A DNA stretch of 64,000 bases from Pseudomonadota bacterium (GCA_018668255.1 JABISZ010000054.1:1-64000); one strand, 5' to 3'; shown: positions 20,389 through 29,672, counted from the first letter of the stretch. Notes: generated by a model not told the origin, from the sequence alone. A program made the numbers and translations.

Positions 20389-20808
20389 TTGGTAAAGCGA
20401 ATGACAAGATTACAGCGAGAAATGTTTCTTGAGAAACCTTATCTTGCTGTCGTAGGTATTGAAGAGCCGGGCTTATCACCCAGAGTCGTTCCCCTCTGGT
20501 ATAACTATAAGCCCTCAACCGGATTCAGTATCATTGTTAAAAAGAAATCTAAGAAACTTCTACTACTCCGAGCAGCAAAACGATTCTCTCTTTGTATTCA
20601 GGAACAACAACCTCCCTATAAACATGTAAGCGCACAAGGACCTATCATTGAGATGCGCGACTGCGTCGACCACATTGACTTGCTGGCTGTAGCCACCAAG
20701 TATTTAGGTGTCGAAGAAGCACAAAAATTTCTTCAAGACCGAGTACCCTCTGACTCGCTAATTCTAATTATGGATCCCAAAAAATGGGTCACGGCCGATT
20801 ACTCATGA
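20389..20808 (+). CDS. Pyridoxamine 5'-phosphate oxidase-like FMN-binding split-barrel protein (TTG start)
   Basis: REMFLEKPYLAVVGIEEPGLSPRVVPLWYNYKPSTGFSIIVKKKSKKLLLLRAAKRFSLCIQ. Confidence 0.75.
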   Translation: MVKRMTRLQREMFLEKPYLAVVGIEEPGLSPRVVPLWYNYKPSTGFSIIVKKKSKKLLLLRAAKRFSLCIQEQQPPYKHVSAQGPIIEMRDCVDHIDLLAVATKYLGVEEAQKFLQDRVPSDSLILIMDPKKWVTADYS

Positions 20809-20935
20809 TTCTGTAACCTCATTAAATCTTCACATATCATTCACGTCTTTCGTGATAGCTTTACGGCGTAAAAACTGATAGCCAGGGGAGGTGTGTTATC
20901 GAATAGAAAAACTAAAAAACAGAATAGGAGCTATT

Positions 20936-22318
20936 ATGGAAAGGCTTAAAATAAGCACTTTTTTGCTTTTTGTCCTGACACTTTTTGCGTCAATGACACT
21001 AAGCGCGTTTACTGCTGAAGATCACATTTCTTGGATAAAAACCAACCAAACAGCTGCCCCTCAATTTGTGGATGGGGACGTTATCACATTCGATAAAGCC
21101 GATCTCATCCGACCTTTTATCCCAGCTGAACAGCAGGAAGAGCTGATTTTCCCTGGAATGGAAATGGTAATTAAAGATGCTGGAGATCTCAGTCCGGCAG
21201 ATGCATTCAAAGTCGCAACGAAAAAACACTATGGCAGTGCAACAATAGCCGCCAATGGCGCTATTGAAAACTACCAAGCGGGTCGCCCGTTTGACCCTAC
21301 AAAGTTCAAAGCAGGCAGCAAAGAAGACGGCTGGAAAATGGCTTGGAACTGGACATTTCGCTGGAATAACGATGGCTTGAAAATCAATGACGTGCATTGG
21401 GTTTGGGTGCGCAGAGGCGGCGAACATGCGAAACACGAAGTCATGTCTACAAGCAAAGGGAAATATGCTAAATTTTATGAAGGTGGCGGCACGTTCGAGC
21501 GTGTACTAGCTGGCCCTTACCAACGTGTCATCATGTCTCATAGAGCAGACTTACCAGAGTCTGACTATAGAATGAATGCAGGGAAAGGCTTCGCTAAAAA
21601 CACTAATTTCCGAGAATACACTGGTTTTAACTCACCGTTTGATATCGCAGGAACCGCTTTCCTGATCTTACGATACGATGATGTGAATAAAGCTGATGAC
21701 TCTTGGGCTTATATCCCAAGTCTAAGACGTGTTCGTCGCATCTCAGTTGAAGTGAAATCAGACTCTCTGTTAGGCACAGACCATACTCTAGAAGACTTTT
21801 ACGGATTTAATGGCCGACCAATGGAGCATACTTGGGAGTACGTCGGCGAAGCGAATTTGCTCGCTGTTGTGCGATCACGTCACACGGATACCGTCTTTTA
21901 TGGTCCAAACGGATGGGCGCCTAAAGACGACTGGGCCCTGAGAAAGGTCGACATATTGAGAATGTACCCTGGACGCTCTAATCATCCATATTCGACAAAA
22001 TTTATCTATATGGGTAGACAATCAGGTGAAGCATTCTATGCTAATGCCTTCGATAAAGCGGGTGAACTGTGGAAGATTTGGCAAATTCAAAAATCTTGGA
22101 CAGAAGATCCTCAATATGCAGAGCATCAGAGCAAAGTCTTTAAAGGTGACGCGACAAACCCTGGAACACGAGTTCTTAGTTTCCAAAGTATCAACGTTAT
22201 CGATAAACAAAACAATCGAGGTACATTAGTACCCTGTCGTGGAGTAAGCTTCCCGGACACCACTATCAAAAAAGTTAAACGTACACATGACGTTAACTAT
22301 TTGACAGAAGGTCGATAG
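20936..22318 (+). CDS. DUF1329 family (outer membrane lipoprotein-sorting protein-like)
   Basis: Signal peptide from M at 20936; SLRRVRRISVEVKSDSLLGTDHTLEDFYGFNGRPMEHTWEYVGE typical of DUF1329. Confidence 0.82.
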   Translation: MERLKISTFLLFVLTLFASMTLSAFTAEDHISWIKTNQTAAPQFVDGDVITFDKADLIRPFIPAEQQEELIFPGMEMVIKDAGDLSPADAFKVATKKHYGSATIAANGAIENYQAGRPFDPTKFKAGSKEDGWKMAWNWTFRWNNDGLKINDVHWVWVRRGGEHAKHEVMSTSKGKYAKFYEGGGTFERVLAGPYQRVIMSHRADLPESDYRMNAGKGFAKNTNFREYTGFNSPFDIAGTAFLILRYDDVNKADDSWAYIPSLRRVRRISVEVKSDSLLGTDHTLEDFYGFNGRPMEHTWEYVGEANLLAVVRSRHTDTVFYGPNGWAPKDDWALRKVDILRMYPGRSNHPYSTKFIYMGRQSGEAFYANAFDKAGELWKIWQIQKSWTEDPQYAEHQSKVFKGDATNPGTRVLSFQSINVIDKQNNRGTLVPCRGVSFPDTTIKKVKRTHDVNYLTEGR

Positions 22319-22328
22319 TAAAAAAGCT

Positions 22329-22358
22329 AAAGTGCTCGGCGTTGCCGAGCACTTTTTT
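22329..22358 (+). terminator. Rho-independent terminator
   Basis: AAGTGCTCGGC-GTT-GCCGAGCACTT followed by T-run. Confidence 0.93.
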
Positions 22359-22534
22359 CACTTGCTCTAAAAGTCGTGGATTTTTCATCTCATAATCCCC
22401 ATAAAACATATCACCTTCTAGTTTAGACACAACACTATATTAGGCCTATCTAAAGCTTCCAAAAATAATCCCGAAACAAGAAGATTCGAGCTAATATGAT
22501 CACCTTTATGAAAAATCAGAGGAAGTAGCAGCTA

Positions 22535-23887
22535 ATGAAAAAAGTTTATCAAAATGCAAACGAGGCTCTAGCTGGCCTACTTAGTGATGGGATGACTGTA
22601 GCTTCAGGAGGCTTTGGTCTTTGTGGTATCCCAGAGAACTCCATCGAGACGCTCGCCAACTCGGAAGTTAAAGAGCTGACGATAGTAGGGAACAACGCAG
22701 GCGTGGATGACTTTGGAATGGGGTTGTTACTGGCGACTCATCAAGTTAAAAAAGTCGTGGCTTCTTACGTGGGAGAAAATAAAGAATTTGAACGACAAGT
22801 CTTGGCAAAAGAGATCCAGCTTGAGCTAAATCCTCAGGGCACATTAGCAGAGAGGATTCGCGCGGGTGGTGCAGGAATACCCGCGTTTTATACTAAAACT
22901 GCTTTTGGAACTGAATTGGCAAAAGAAAAAGAAACTAAAGAATTTGATAACGAAAACTACGTTCTTGAAACAGCAATTAAAGCAGATCTCTCATTAGTTA
23001 AAGCATGGAAAGGCGACCATGAGGGAAACCTTGTTTTCCGTAAAACAGCGCGAAACTTTAACCCTATGATTGCTACATGCGGGAAAATCTGTATTGCCGA
23101 AGTGGAAGAACTCGTTGAAGTAGGAGAGTTAGATCCTGATCAGATACACACTCCAGGTATATATGTAGATCGAATATTTGAAGGCACTAACTACGTTAAA
23201 CGAATTGAATTCCCGACCACCTCGGCTCATGCCGGCGGGTCAGGGTCGCCGACTAGAGAATTGATGGCTAGAAGAGCGGCAAAAGAACTGCACGATGGCT
23301 TCTATGTGAATTTAGGTATCGGTATACCGACACTTGTCGCCAACTTCATCGCGGATAACATAAAGGTAACGCTCCAGTCGGAAAATGGTCTTCTCGGAAT
23401 AGGCCCTTTCCCGGGTGCAAACGAAATAGACGCTGACCTAGTCAATGCGGGGAAACAAACAATAACCTCCATCCCTGGTTCAAGTTTTTTTTCTAGCGCT
23501 GACTCCTTTGCAATGATCAGAGGTGGACATATAGATATCTCAATACTTGGAGGCTTAGAAGTAGCTGCAAACGGCGACTTAGCCAACTTCATGGTCCCTG
23601 GGAAAATGATCAAAGGCCCTGGTGGCGCGATGGATCTTGTTTCAGGTGTGAAACGGGTAGTTGTTTTACTTGAGCATACGGCTAAAGACGGGAGTCCGAA
23701 AATCCTAGATCAGTGCGCTTTGCCTGTTACAGGAAAAAACGTTGTTGACCTGATAATAACGGAACTCTGCGTTTTTGAGGTGTTGCCTGATAATCAAGGA
23801 CTTCTCCTTGTAGAGTTACAACCTGGAGTCCAACTCGAGGAAGTCATACAAAAAACTGGCTGCAACTTTAAAACTACGTCAGACTAG
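22535..23887 (+). CDS. Fused alpha/beta 3-oxoacid (succinyl-CoA:3-ketoacid) CoA-transferase
   Basis: GLCGIPENSIETL, GNNAGVDDFGMGLLL, NLGIGIPTLVANF, LQSENGLLGIGPFP, GHIDISILGGLEVAANGDLANFMVPGKMIKGPGGAMDLV. Confidence 0.92.
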   Translation: MKKVYQNANEALAGLLSDGMTVASGGFGLCGIPENSIETLANSEVKELTIVGNNAGVDDFGMGLLLATHQVKKVVASYVGENKEFERQVLAKEIQLELNPQGTLAERIRAGGAGIPAFYTKTAFGTELAKEKETKEFDNENYVLETAIKADLSLVKAWKGDHEGNLVFRKTARNFNPMIATCGKICIAEVEELVEVGELDPDQIHTPGIYVDRIFEGTNYVKRIEFPTTSAHAGGSGSPTRELMARRAAKELHDGFYVNLGIGIPTLVANFIADNIKVTLQSENGLLGIGPFPGANEIDADLVNAGKQTITSIPGSSFFSSADSFAMIRGGHIDISILGGLEVAANGDLANFMVPGKMIKGPGGAMDLVSGVKRVVVLLEHTAKDGSPKILDQCALPVTGKNVVDLIITELCVFEVLPDNQGLLLVELQPGVQLEEVIQKTGCNFKTTSD

Positions 23888-23967
23888 AGCTCATGACGCC
23901 CTGATCACAACGGTAATGGCTAAATATGGCTGCCGTTAAAAAGACTGCGTAAAAAGGAGCGAAAGAA

Positions 23968-24264
23968 ATGGGAACAAACGCTGATGATCTACAATTAATC
24001 GAGGAATTCAAAAAGAATCCTATTGGCCATCACAGCCCCGATTTACAACGATTATTAAACCGCCTCCGGTCCGTTCCGATGGAAAACAAATATTGTCTCG
24101 TTGTAATTAAACCGAATCGAGAGTGGCAGCTTGCAAAAACCACTGGGAAACCTGGGGTCGCTGTAAAACTACTACAGAAAAAATTCACCAGTCAACCCGA
24201 AGCCGAATGGTATGTTTTTCGAAAACGCTGGAAAAACCTCACCGGCGAAACATTAAAACCATAG
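23968..24264 (+). CDS. N,N-dimethylformamidase small (alpha) subunit-like protein
   Basis: Immediately upstream of the large subunit; LQRLLNRLRSVPMENKYCLVVIKPNREWQLAKTTGKPGVAVKLLQKKFTSQPEAEWYVF resembles paralogous ORF 38042-38464. Confidence 0.7.
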   Translation: MGTNADDLQLIEEFKKNPIGHHSPDLQRLLNRLRSVPMENKYCLVVIKPNREWQLAKTTGKPGVAVKLLQKKFTSQPEAEWYVFRKRWKNLTGETLKP

Positions 24265-24349
24265 CCATATATTGTCTCTATGAAGAAAGCACGTTCATTA
24301 CCTACATGCCTAAGGTGCTTAAATTGAAGAAGGGGAGTGTTTCAAACTC

Positions 24350-26611
24350 ATGAAAATTACAGCCTATGCAGATAAAACAAGTGTCGCACCTGATGAAACT
24401 ATTAACTTCATGGTCAACTGTAATGCTAAGCAGTTTAAAGCAGACTTTGTAAAGTTAATTTGCGGAGACATGAATCCCGACGGACCTGGCTATCAAGAAA
24501 AAGTCATCAGAACTAAAGCAACTGGCACCTACCCGGGCAGAAAGCAGACTATCTATGCCGGTTCATTTGTTCAAATCCAAGACAACGAAAAATTTAATCA
24601 CCTTGAAAGCTTTACTTTGAAGGCGTTCATATGGCCAACCACCCCAAATAAAGGGCACCAAACCATTATTGGCAACTGGTCAGAAAAAGATCAAAACGGT
24701 ATGTCACTGGACATAAGTCCGAATAACAATGGCCTGATGTTAACAATAGGTTCAGGGCCTGATAAAGTTCAGTATGTCGTCTCTGGGAAACCATTTTTAG
24801 AAAGAGAGTGGTATTTTGTAGCGGCGACCTACAATGCAGACACCAAGCGAATTACTCTGATTCAAGAGCCTTTGCATACGCACGCAAAAACACGCGATCG
24901 AAGTATTAAAAATGGAAAATCCAAATTCATCACACCACCAAAATCAAATCGTCGGATCACTATTGGCGCCCAATTTAAAAGAACAGACAAAGGTCGTACG
25001 GTCTGCCAAAACTACTTCAATGGTAAAATTGACAGTCCTCTTATAGCCGCAAGAGCGCTAACAGCCAACCAAATAGAACAACTCAAAACGGGTTACGATA
25101 AAATTAGAATGTCCAATGACGTCGTTGCCGCATGGGACTTCTCAACCGACATCTCTTCGTTAAAAATTTCTGATGTTTCTGGAAACAATATCCATGGGAA
25201 AGTTGTCAATATGCCAGTAAAGGCTATGACTGGCTGGAACTGGGATGGGGAAGAAATGAACTGGAAGCATGCGCCGAAACAATATGGTGCGATTCACTTT
25301 CACGATGATGATGTTCACGATGCGGGCTGGGAAATAGACGTCTCATTAAGGGTTCCAAAAACTCTGAAAAGTGGTCTTTATGCCATCCGGCTCCGCGCCG
25401 GTAAAGATCTGACAGATGAAGACTACGTGCCGTTTGCTGTTCTTCCCCCAAGAGGGAAGGTGACGGCTGATATCTGCTTCATCTTGCCCACCGCGACCTA
25501 CATGGCATATGCCAATGAACACATGGGAACCGACTCTCCCATAGCACAGTTACTTGGTGGTCGTCTTGTCGAACACGAAAGACAGGATCTCTATCGTAAT
25601 GAGCACAGAGAATATGGGGCTAGTTGCTATGATACTCATACCGACGGCTCGGGGGTCTGCTACTCATCGCGACTTCGACCAATATTAAATATGCGACCAA
25701 AATATAAGAGCTGGCTGGGTGGAGAAGGCTCTACACTATGGCAATTTAACGCAGACACTCATATTACTAACTGGCTTGAAGCTCAAGGCTATAATTACGA
25801 TGTTATTACTGATGAAGAACTTCATCACGACGGAGTCTCCGCCTTAGAAAAATATCGAGTAGTCCTGTCGTCCTCTCACCCTGAGTATCATTCGAAAGAA
25901 ATGTGGGATGCCATGTCGACCTATCAAAAGGGCGGAGGTCGCTTAATGTATCTCGGTGCGAACGGATGGTACTGGCGTATTGCCTTTCATCAAGAAGCCG
26001 AAGGTGTCTTAGAAGTCCGGCGGGCAGAAGGGGGCATACGCGGCTGGGAGGCACAAACAGGAGAATATTACCACTCCTTTACCGGAGAATACGGCGGACT
26101 ATGGCGACGAAATGGGAGAGCACCTCAAAAAATTGTTGGTACGGGATTCACTGCACAAGGGTTTGATATCTCGTCTTACTACAAAAGGAACCCTGACAGT
26201 TTCAAAAAACCAGTCAAATGGATAATGAATGGCGTCAAGGATGACGAGCTAATCGGTAACTTTGGACTTATTGGTGGAGGTGCTGCGGGACTTGAACTCG
26301 ATCGTGCTGATACAAAACTGGGGACACACCCCGATGCATATGTACTCGCATCTTCCGAAGATCACACTGATCTATACCTAGTCGTTTGTGAGGAACTCTT
26401 GATTAATTACCCCGGCCTAGGAGGACAAGAAAACCGTCTCGTTAGAGCAGATCTTGTATTCTACGAAACAGATCAAGGTGGAGGCGTGTTTTCAACGAGT
26501 TCAATCGCATGGCCTGGGTCGCTTTCACATAATAATTATGACAACAACGTGTCAAAAATCACTAAAAATGTGCTTGATCGCTTTGTCGGAGAAGACCCTC
26601 TACTAGACTAA
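24350..26611 (+). CDS. N,N-dimethylformamidase large (beta) subunit-like protein
   Basis: 753 aa; central laminin-G-like region; TYMAYANEH, YSSRLRPILNMRPKY, LWQFNADTHITNWLE, SSHPEYHSKEMWDA, GNFGLIGGGAAGLELDRADTKLGTH. Confidence 0.85.
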   Translation: MKITAYADKTSVAPDETINFMVNCNAKQFKADFVKLICGDMNPDGPGYQEKVIRTKATGTYPGRKQTIYAGSFVQIQDNEKFNHLESFTLKAFIWPTTPNKGHQTIIGNWSEKDQNGMSLDISPNNNGLMLTIGSGPDKVQYVVSGKPFLEREWYFVAATYNADTKRITLIQEPLHTHAKTRDRSIKNGKSKFITPPKSNRRITIGAQFKRTDKGRTVCQNYFNGKIDSPLIAARALTANQIEQLKTGYDKIRMSNDVVAAWDFSTDISSLKISDVSGNNIHGKVVNMPVKAMTGWNWDGEEMNWKHAPKQYGAIHFHDDDVHDAGWEIDVSLRVPKTLKSGLYAIRLRAGKDLTDEDYVPFAVLPPRGKVTADICFILPTATYMAYANEHMGTDSPIAQLLGGRLVEHERQDLYRNEHREYGASCYDTHTDGSGVCYSSRLRPILNMRPKYKSWLGGEGSTLWQFNADTHITNWLEAQGYNYDVITDEELHHDGVSALEKYRVVLSSSHPEYHSKEMWDAMSTYQKGGGRLMYLGANGWYWRIAFHQEAEGVLEVRRAEGGIRGWEAQTGEYYHSFTGEYGGLWRRNGRAPQKIVGTGFTAQGFDISSYYKRNPDSFKKPVKWIMNGVKDDELIGNFGLIGGGAAGLELDRADTKLGTHPDAYVLASSEDHTDLYLVVCEELLINYPGLGGQENRLVRADLVFYETDQGGGVFSTSSIAWPGSLSHNNYDNNVSKITKNVLDRFVGEDPLLD

Positions 26612-26650
26612 AGGTCTAGCAAAGACCTCTGAAAGTTACTTTTCTTTTTT

Positions 26651-26671
26651 AGAAAAACACTTGTTCTAAAA
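26651..26671 (+). repeat. 21-nt direct repeat, copy 1, upstream of sRNA candidate 1
   Basis: agaaaaacacttgttctaaaa, identical to 26822-26842. Confidence 0.9.
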
Positions 26672-26677
26672 AACATA

Positions 26678-26705
26678 TTGCGCTGCGAGATACTAGCACT
26701 ATAAT
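26678..26705 (+). promoter_or_regulatory. Candidate sigma70 promoter for sRNA candidate 1
   Basis: TTGCGC, 16-nt spacer, TATAAT. Confidence 0.6.
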
Positions 26706-26710
26706 TCTTG

Positions 26711-26797
26711 CTCCTTCTTGGTATTTCGACCTCCCCTCGACTCCAAGTTGGAACCTCCCAAAAAGAAGTCGGGCCTCCTTGGTCCGACTTCTTTTAC
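26711..26797 (+). ncRNA. Candidate small RNA 1 with C-rich anti-SD-like loop and intrinsic terminator
   Basis: CTTGG-tatt-TCGA[CCTCCCC]TCGA-ct-CCAAG hairpin, ACCTCCC linker, AAAAGAAGTCGGGCC-tcctt-GGTCCGACTTCTTTT terminator; no ORF. Confidence 0.65.
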
Positions 26798-26821
26798 TTC
26801 ACAAAACGTTTATTCCAAAAC

Positions 26822-26842
26822 AGAAAAACACTTGTTCTAAAA
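26822..26842 (+). repeat. 21-nt direct repeat, copy 2, upstream of sRNA candidate 2
   Basis: agaaaaacacttgttctaaaa, identical to 26651-26671. Confidence 0.9.
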
Positions 26843-26880
26843 TAATGTTGCAACGCAATATAATATTCGATAAAGTGCAT

Positions 26881-26999
26881 GGGTCTGAGAGAATTTGTCT
26901 TCCCCTCAATCTCTCAGACAGCCCAATTAGTAATTCGACTCCCCTCGAATCTAACTGGGATTCTCCCCCAAACCGGACCTTCATGGTCCGGTTTTTTTT
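26881..26999 (+). ncRNA. Candidate small RNA 2 (sibling of RNA 1)
   Basis: TCTGAGAGA[atttgtCTTCCCCTCaa]TCTCTCAGA; CCCA-a-TTAG-ta-ATTCGA[CTCCCC]TCGAAT-CTAA-c-TGGG; TTCTCCCCC linker; AAACCGGACC-ttcat-GGTCCGGTTTTTTTT terminator. Confidence 0.65.
26970..26999 (+). terminator. Rho-independent terminator of sRNA candidate 2
   Basis: 10-bp stem, 5-nt loop and T8. Confidence 0.9.
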
Positions 27000-27059
27000 G
27001 CTTCCGCCTAAAGAGAAACTCTAAAAACGAATCGTTTTAGAAGTCATTACCTAAACTGA

Positions 27060-27587
27060 TTAATCGGCACCGCTGCGTTTTAACAACAACTCACATACCT
27101 CTCGGACTGCACCATGCCCCCCGACCCGATTACAGACGTAATCAGCATTGGCGATAATTTGAGGAAGAGCATCGTTCGGACATGCTGAGAACCCAACTGC
27201 GAGGATGGAGGCTAGATCATTAACGTCATCCCCTACAAATGCCACTTCAGACATCTCTATATCCCATTCTTTAACAAGCCCTTCTAAAACCTGCAGTTTA
27301 TCAGTGACGCCAGGGTAATAGCTTTGAATGCTAAGTTTTTCCATACGTGCGCGAGTAGGGGCATCATCCTCACCAGTCATCACACAGATTAATACGCCTG
27401 TACTCTCCAAAAGCTGCATTCCTTTGGCGTCTCGAGTGTCAAACTTTTTTAACTCAATACCTTGAGCTCCGTAATACATCCCACCATCAGTAAGAGTGCC
27501 ATCAACGTCCACTACCAAAGCTCGAATCTTGGGTATGCGTGTCGCTGAGGATTGTGCAGCTTTTTGTTTATCAGTCATGAAATTCAC
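27060..27587 (-). CDS. KdsC-like HAD-IIIA phosphatase
   Basis: IRALVVDVDGTLTDGGMYYG, KKFDTRDAKGMQLL, VAFVGDDVNDLA, NADYVCNRVGGHGAVREVCELLL. Confidence 0.88.
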   Translation of the reverse strand: MNFMTDKQKAAQSSATRIPKIRALVVDVDGTLTDGGMYYGAQGIELKKFDTRDAKGMQLLESTGVLICVMTGEDDAPTRARMEKLSIQSYYPGVTDKLQVLEGLVKEWDIEMSEVAFVGDDVNDLASILAVGFSACPNDALPQIIANADYVCNRVGGHGAVREVCELLLKRSGAD

Positions 27588-27733
27588 AGCTCACTATAAA
27601 TTAACTGGTCAAGGCTAAACGCTCGCCCCAGCCGCTGCTGACTAACAAGCATTGAATAATATTGTTTTGCAGTCTAGAGTCTATCATTCAAGATAGGTTT
27701 TACGAATAACTATAGATAGCAGGAGGTTTTAGT

Positions 27734-28744
27734 ATGCAAATCATAAAGCGCCGTGAGTCTCAAAAATATGCGTTCGACAATCGGGATGAACCTGCGTTAC
27801 ATGTCATAGAGGGGGAAACATTTCAGGTCGAAACAGACGATGCCCTCTCTGGAATGATCGATGATGACAGCGATGACCCGTTCATCCAAGGATTCGACGG
27901 GAAACACTTTTCAGAACTAGCACAGGCAACTCCAGGTCTATTCAACCCAGTAGTAGGGCCAATTCACATCAAAGGATGCAAAGCAGGCGATGTCCTGGCA
28001 GTACATATCGATTGGGTTGACCCTTGGAGATATGGCTTTTCTGGAATTTTACCGCGTATCGGACCGCTTGGAGACTCTCTTCGATATCCAGATTGCGCGG
28101 ATGGACACGTACAAGTGATAGAGCATCTGGCTGGTCCCAGCGGATTCACGCGCGATGGCACTGCAAAATACTCAGAAAATCTTAGCTGGCCCCTGGAACC
28201 TTTTATAGGTACTTTGGCTACCGCGCCAGAACGCGAAGTGTTCACCTCCGTTCTCGGACAAGGGCCATTCGGTGGAAATATTGACTGTCGAGATATATGT
28301 GCGGGACACACAATCTACCTCAATTCCTATAATGATGGGGGACTCCTTTACATAGGGGATGTTCATGGAGGACAAGGGGATACTGAATTTACTGGCATCG
28401 CTGATGAGACTCGCTCTACGGTGCAGTTGTCGTGCACCGTCATACCCAATAAGCGGAATCCCTGCGTGAGAATAGAAAAACCAGATAGTATCGTAGCAGT
28501 TGGCATCAATCTACCTATGGAACATGCGGTATATGATGCAACGGACAATCTAATGCAGTGGCTCGCTGATGAGTATGACGTCCCTCCCAAAGATCTATAT
28601 ATCAGAATGTCATGTGATCCGGCGTTTAGAATCCGTACTTATCAAATGGTTCGGTTACAAACTATTCAGCACGTTGTAGGTGCAGAATATCCCAAGAGTC
28701 GTCTTTTTAACGCCATAGATTCTCCGACTAAAGTTAACTCATGA
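27734..28744 (+). CDS. Acetamidase/formamidase family protein
   Basis: NPVVGPIHIKGCKAGDVLAVHID, GQGPFGGNIDCRDICAGHTIYL, GLLYIGDVHGGQGDTEFTG. Confidence 0.88.
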   Translation: MQIIKRRESQKYAFDNRDEPALHVIEGETFQVETDDALSGMIDDDSDDPFIQGFDGKHFSELAQATPGLFNPVVGPIHIKGCKAGDVLAVHIDWVDPWRYGFSGILPRIGPLGDSLRYPDCADGHVQVIEHLAGPSGFTRDGTAKYSENLSWPLEPFIGTLATAPEREVFTSVLGQGPFGGNIDCRDICAGHTIYLNSYNDGGLLYIGDVHGGQGDTEFTGIADETRSTVQLSCTVIPNKRNPCVRIEKPDSIVAVGINLPMEHAVYDATDNLMQWLADEYDVPPKDLYIRMSCDPAFRIRTYQMVRLQTIQHVVGAEYPKSRLFNAIDSPTKVNS

Positions 28745-29583
28745 GAATTGGCGTTTCTCTACCTATTCGTGAGCTCAAGAACGACCTCGCTGCAATAGTA
28801 GCGTTTGCACAACTCGCAGAGGAATTAGGCTTCACTCATTTAAGAATACCAGATCAAATACTGAGGCCGAACAATCAACATCTTCATGAACCATTAACAT
28901 TAATGGGATATCTGGCCGCCCTCACCGAGAAGATCGAACTGACCCCATCTGTAATCGTCTTGCCTTTAAGAGAGACAATTCTCCTCGCAAAACAAACTAC
29001 GGAAATCGATATATTATCAGGAGGTCGACTGAGACTTGGCATTGGAGTGGGTGGGAGTGAAGATGAGTATCAGTTCGTGGGAGAGGACTATAAAACTCGT
29101 GGAAAGAAATGCGACGAACAAATGAAACTACTAAAGGAACTGTGGTGTAAAGAAAGCGTCGAATTTATAGCCGATTGGCACAATATTTCTAAGGCCGGAA
29201 TTAACCCGCTACCTATACAACGGCCTATACCCATGTGGATCGGCGCGAAGGCATCGCCAAGACGGAGTGTCATTAATAGAATTGGTACCTTATCCGATGG
29301 GTGGTTTGTATTATGCAATCCAGAAGAATTTCCAAAACTTAACATGGAAATTAATGATATCGCCAAAAAAAGCGGTCGCGACCCAAAAGAAATTGGCACT
29401 GAAGCAGGGGTCGCAGTAGTAGGCCCACGCGAGCACGAATGGCAAGGCCGAGTGAAAGTGTGGAAAAGCAAAGGATTATCACACCTATGCATCAGGACCC
29501 TAGGAGGAGGGCTTTCTCCAAAGCAACACCTTGAAAAGTTGCAGGAAATTTCAACCGAGCTCGAAGAAGTAAACGCTTATTAA
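28741..29583 (+). CDS. LLM class flavin-dependent oxidoreductase
   Basis: RIGVSLPIRELKNDLAAIVAFAQLAEELGF, GGRLRLGIGVGGSEDEY, PMWIGAKASPRRSVIN; ATGA overlap with the preceding gene. Confidence 0.9.
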   Translation: MRIGVSLPIRELKNDLAAIVAFAQLAEELGFTHLRIPDQILRPNNQHLHEPLTLMGYLAALTEKIELTPSVIVLPLRETILLAKQTTEIDILSGGRLRLGIGVGGSEDEYQFVGEDYKTRGKKCDEQMKLLKELWCKESVEFIADWHNISKAGINPLPIQRPIPMWIGAKASPRRSVINRIGTLSDGWFVLCNPEEFPKLNMEINDIAKKSGRDPKEIGTEAGVAVVGPREHEWQGRVKVWKSKGLSHLCIRTLGGGLSPKQHLEKLQEISTELEEVNAY

Positions 29584-29672
29584 CTAATTTAAAGGGAAGA
29601 GATTCTTTTGGCTTCTGGTAACTGAAAAAAGCGTTAAAACGAAACAAGTTAAAAAGCCTGATCTTCTTACTA

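Noticed and set aside
20999-21456. Minus-strand ORFs within the DUF1329 gene
   Set aside because: Antisense to a confidently assigned CDS; no RBS or family signature.
24123-24353. ORF of 76 aa overlapping the DMFase small subunit
   Set aside because: Alternate frame of a supported gene.
25806-26166. ORFs 25806-26054 (-) and 25903-26166 (+)
   Set aside because: Both lie inside the well-supported DMFase large-subunit frame.
26859-26864. TATAAT as -10 of sRNA 2
   Set aside because: The spacing to TTGTTC is about 21 nt, so not assigned; GATAAA at 26869 with TTGCAA (15-nt spacer) aligns with the copy 1 promoter but is also imperfect. Promoter of copy 2 left unassigned.
26779-27024. ORFs 26779-27024 (+) and 26799-26984 (-)
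   Set aside because: They cross terminators and structured repeats of the sRNA pair; low-quality sequences without homology signal.
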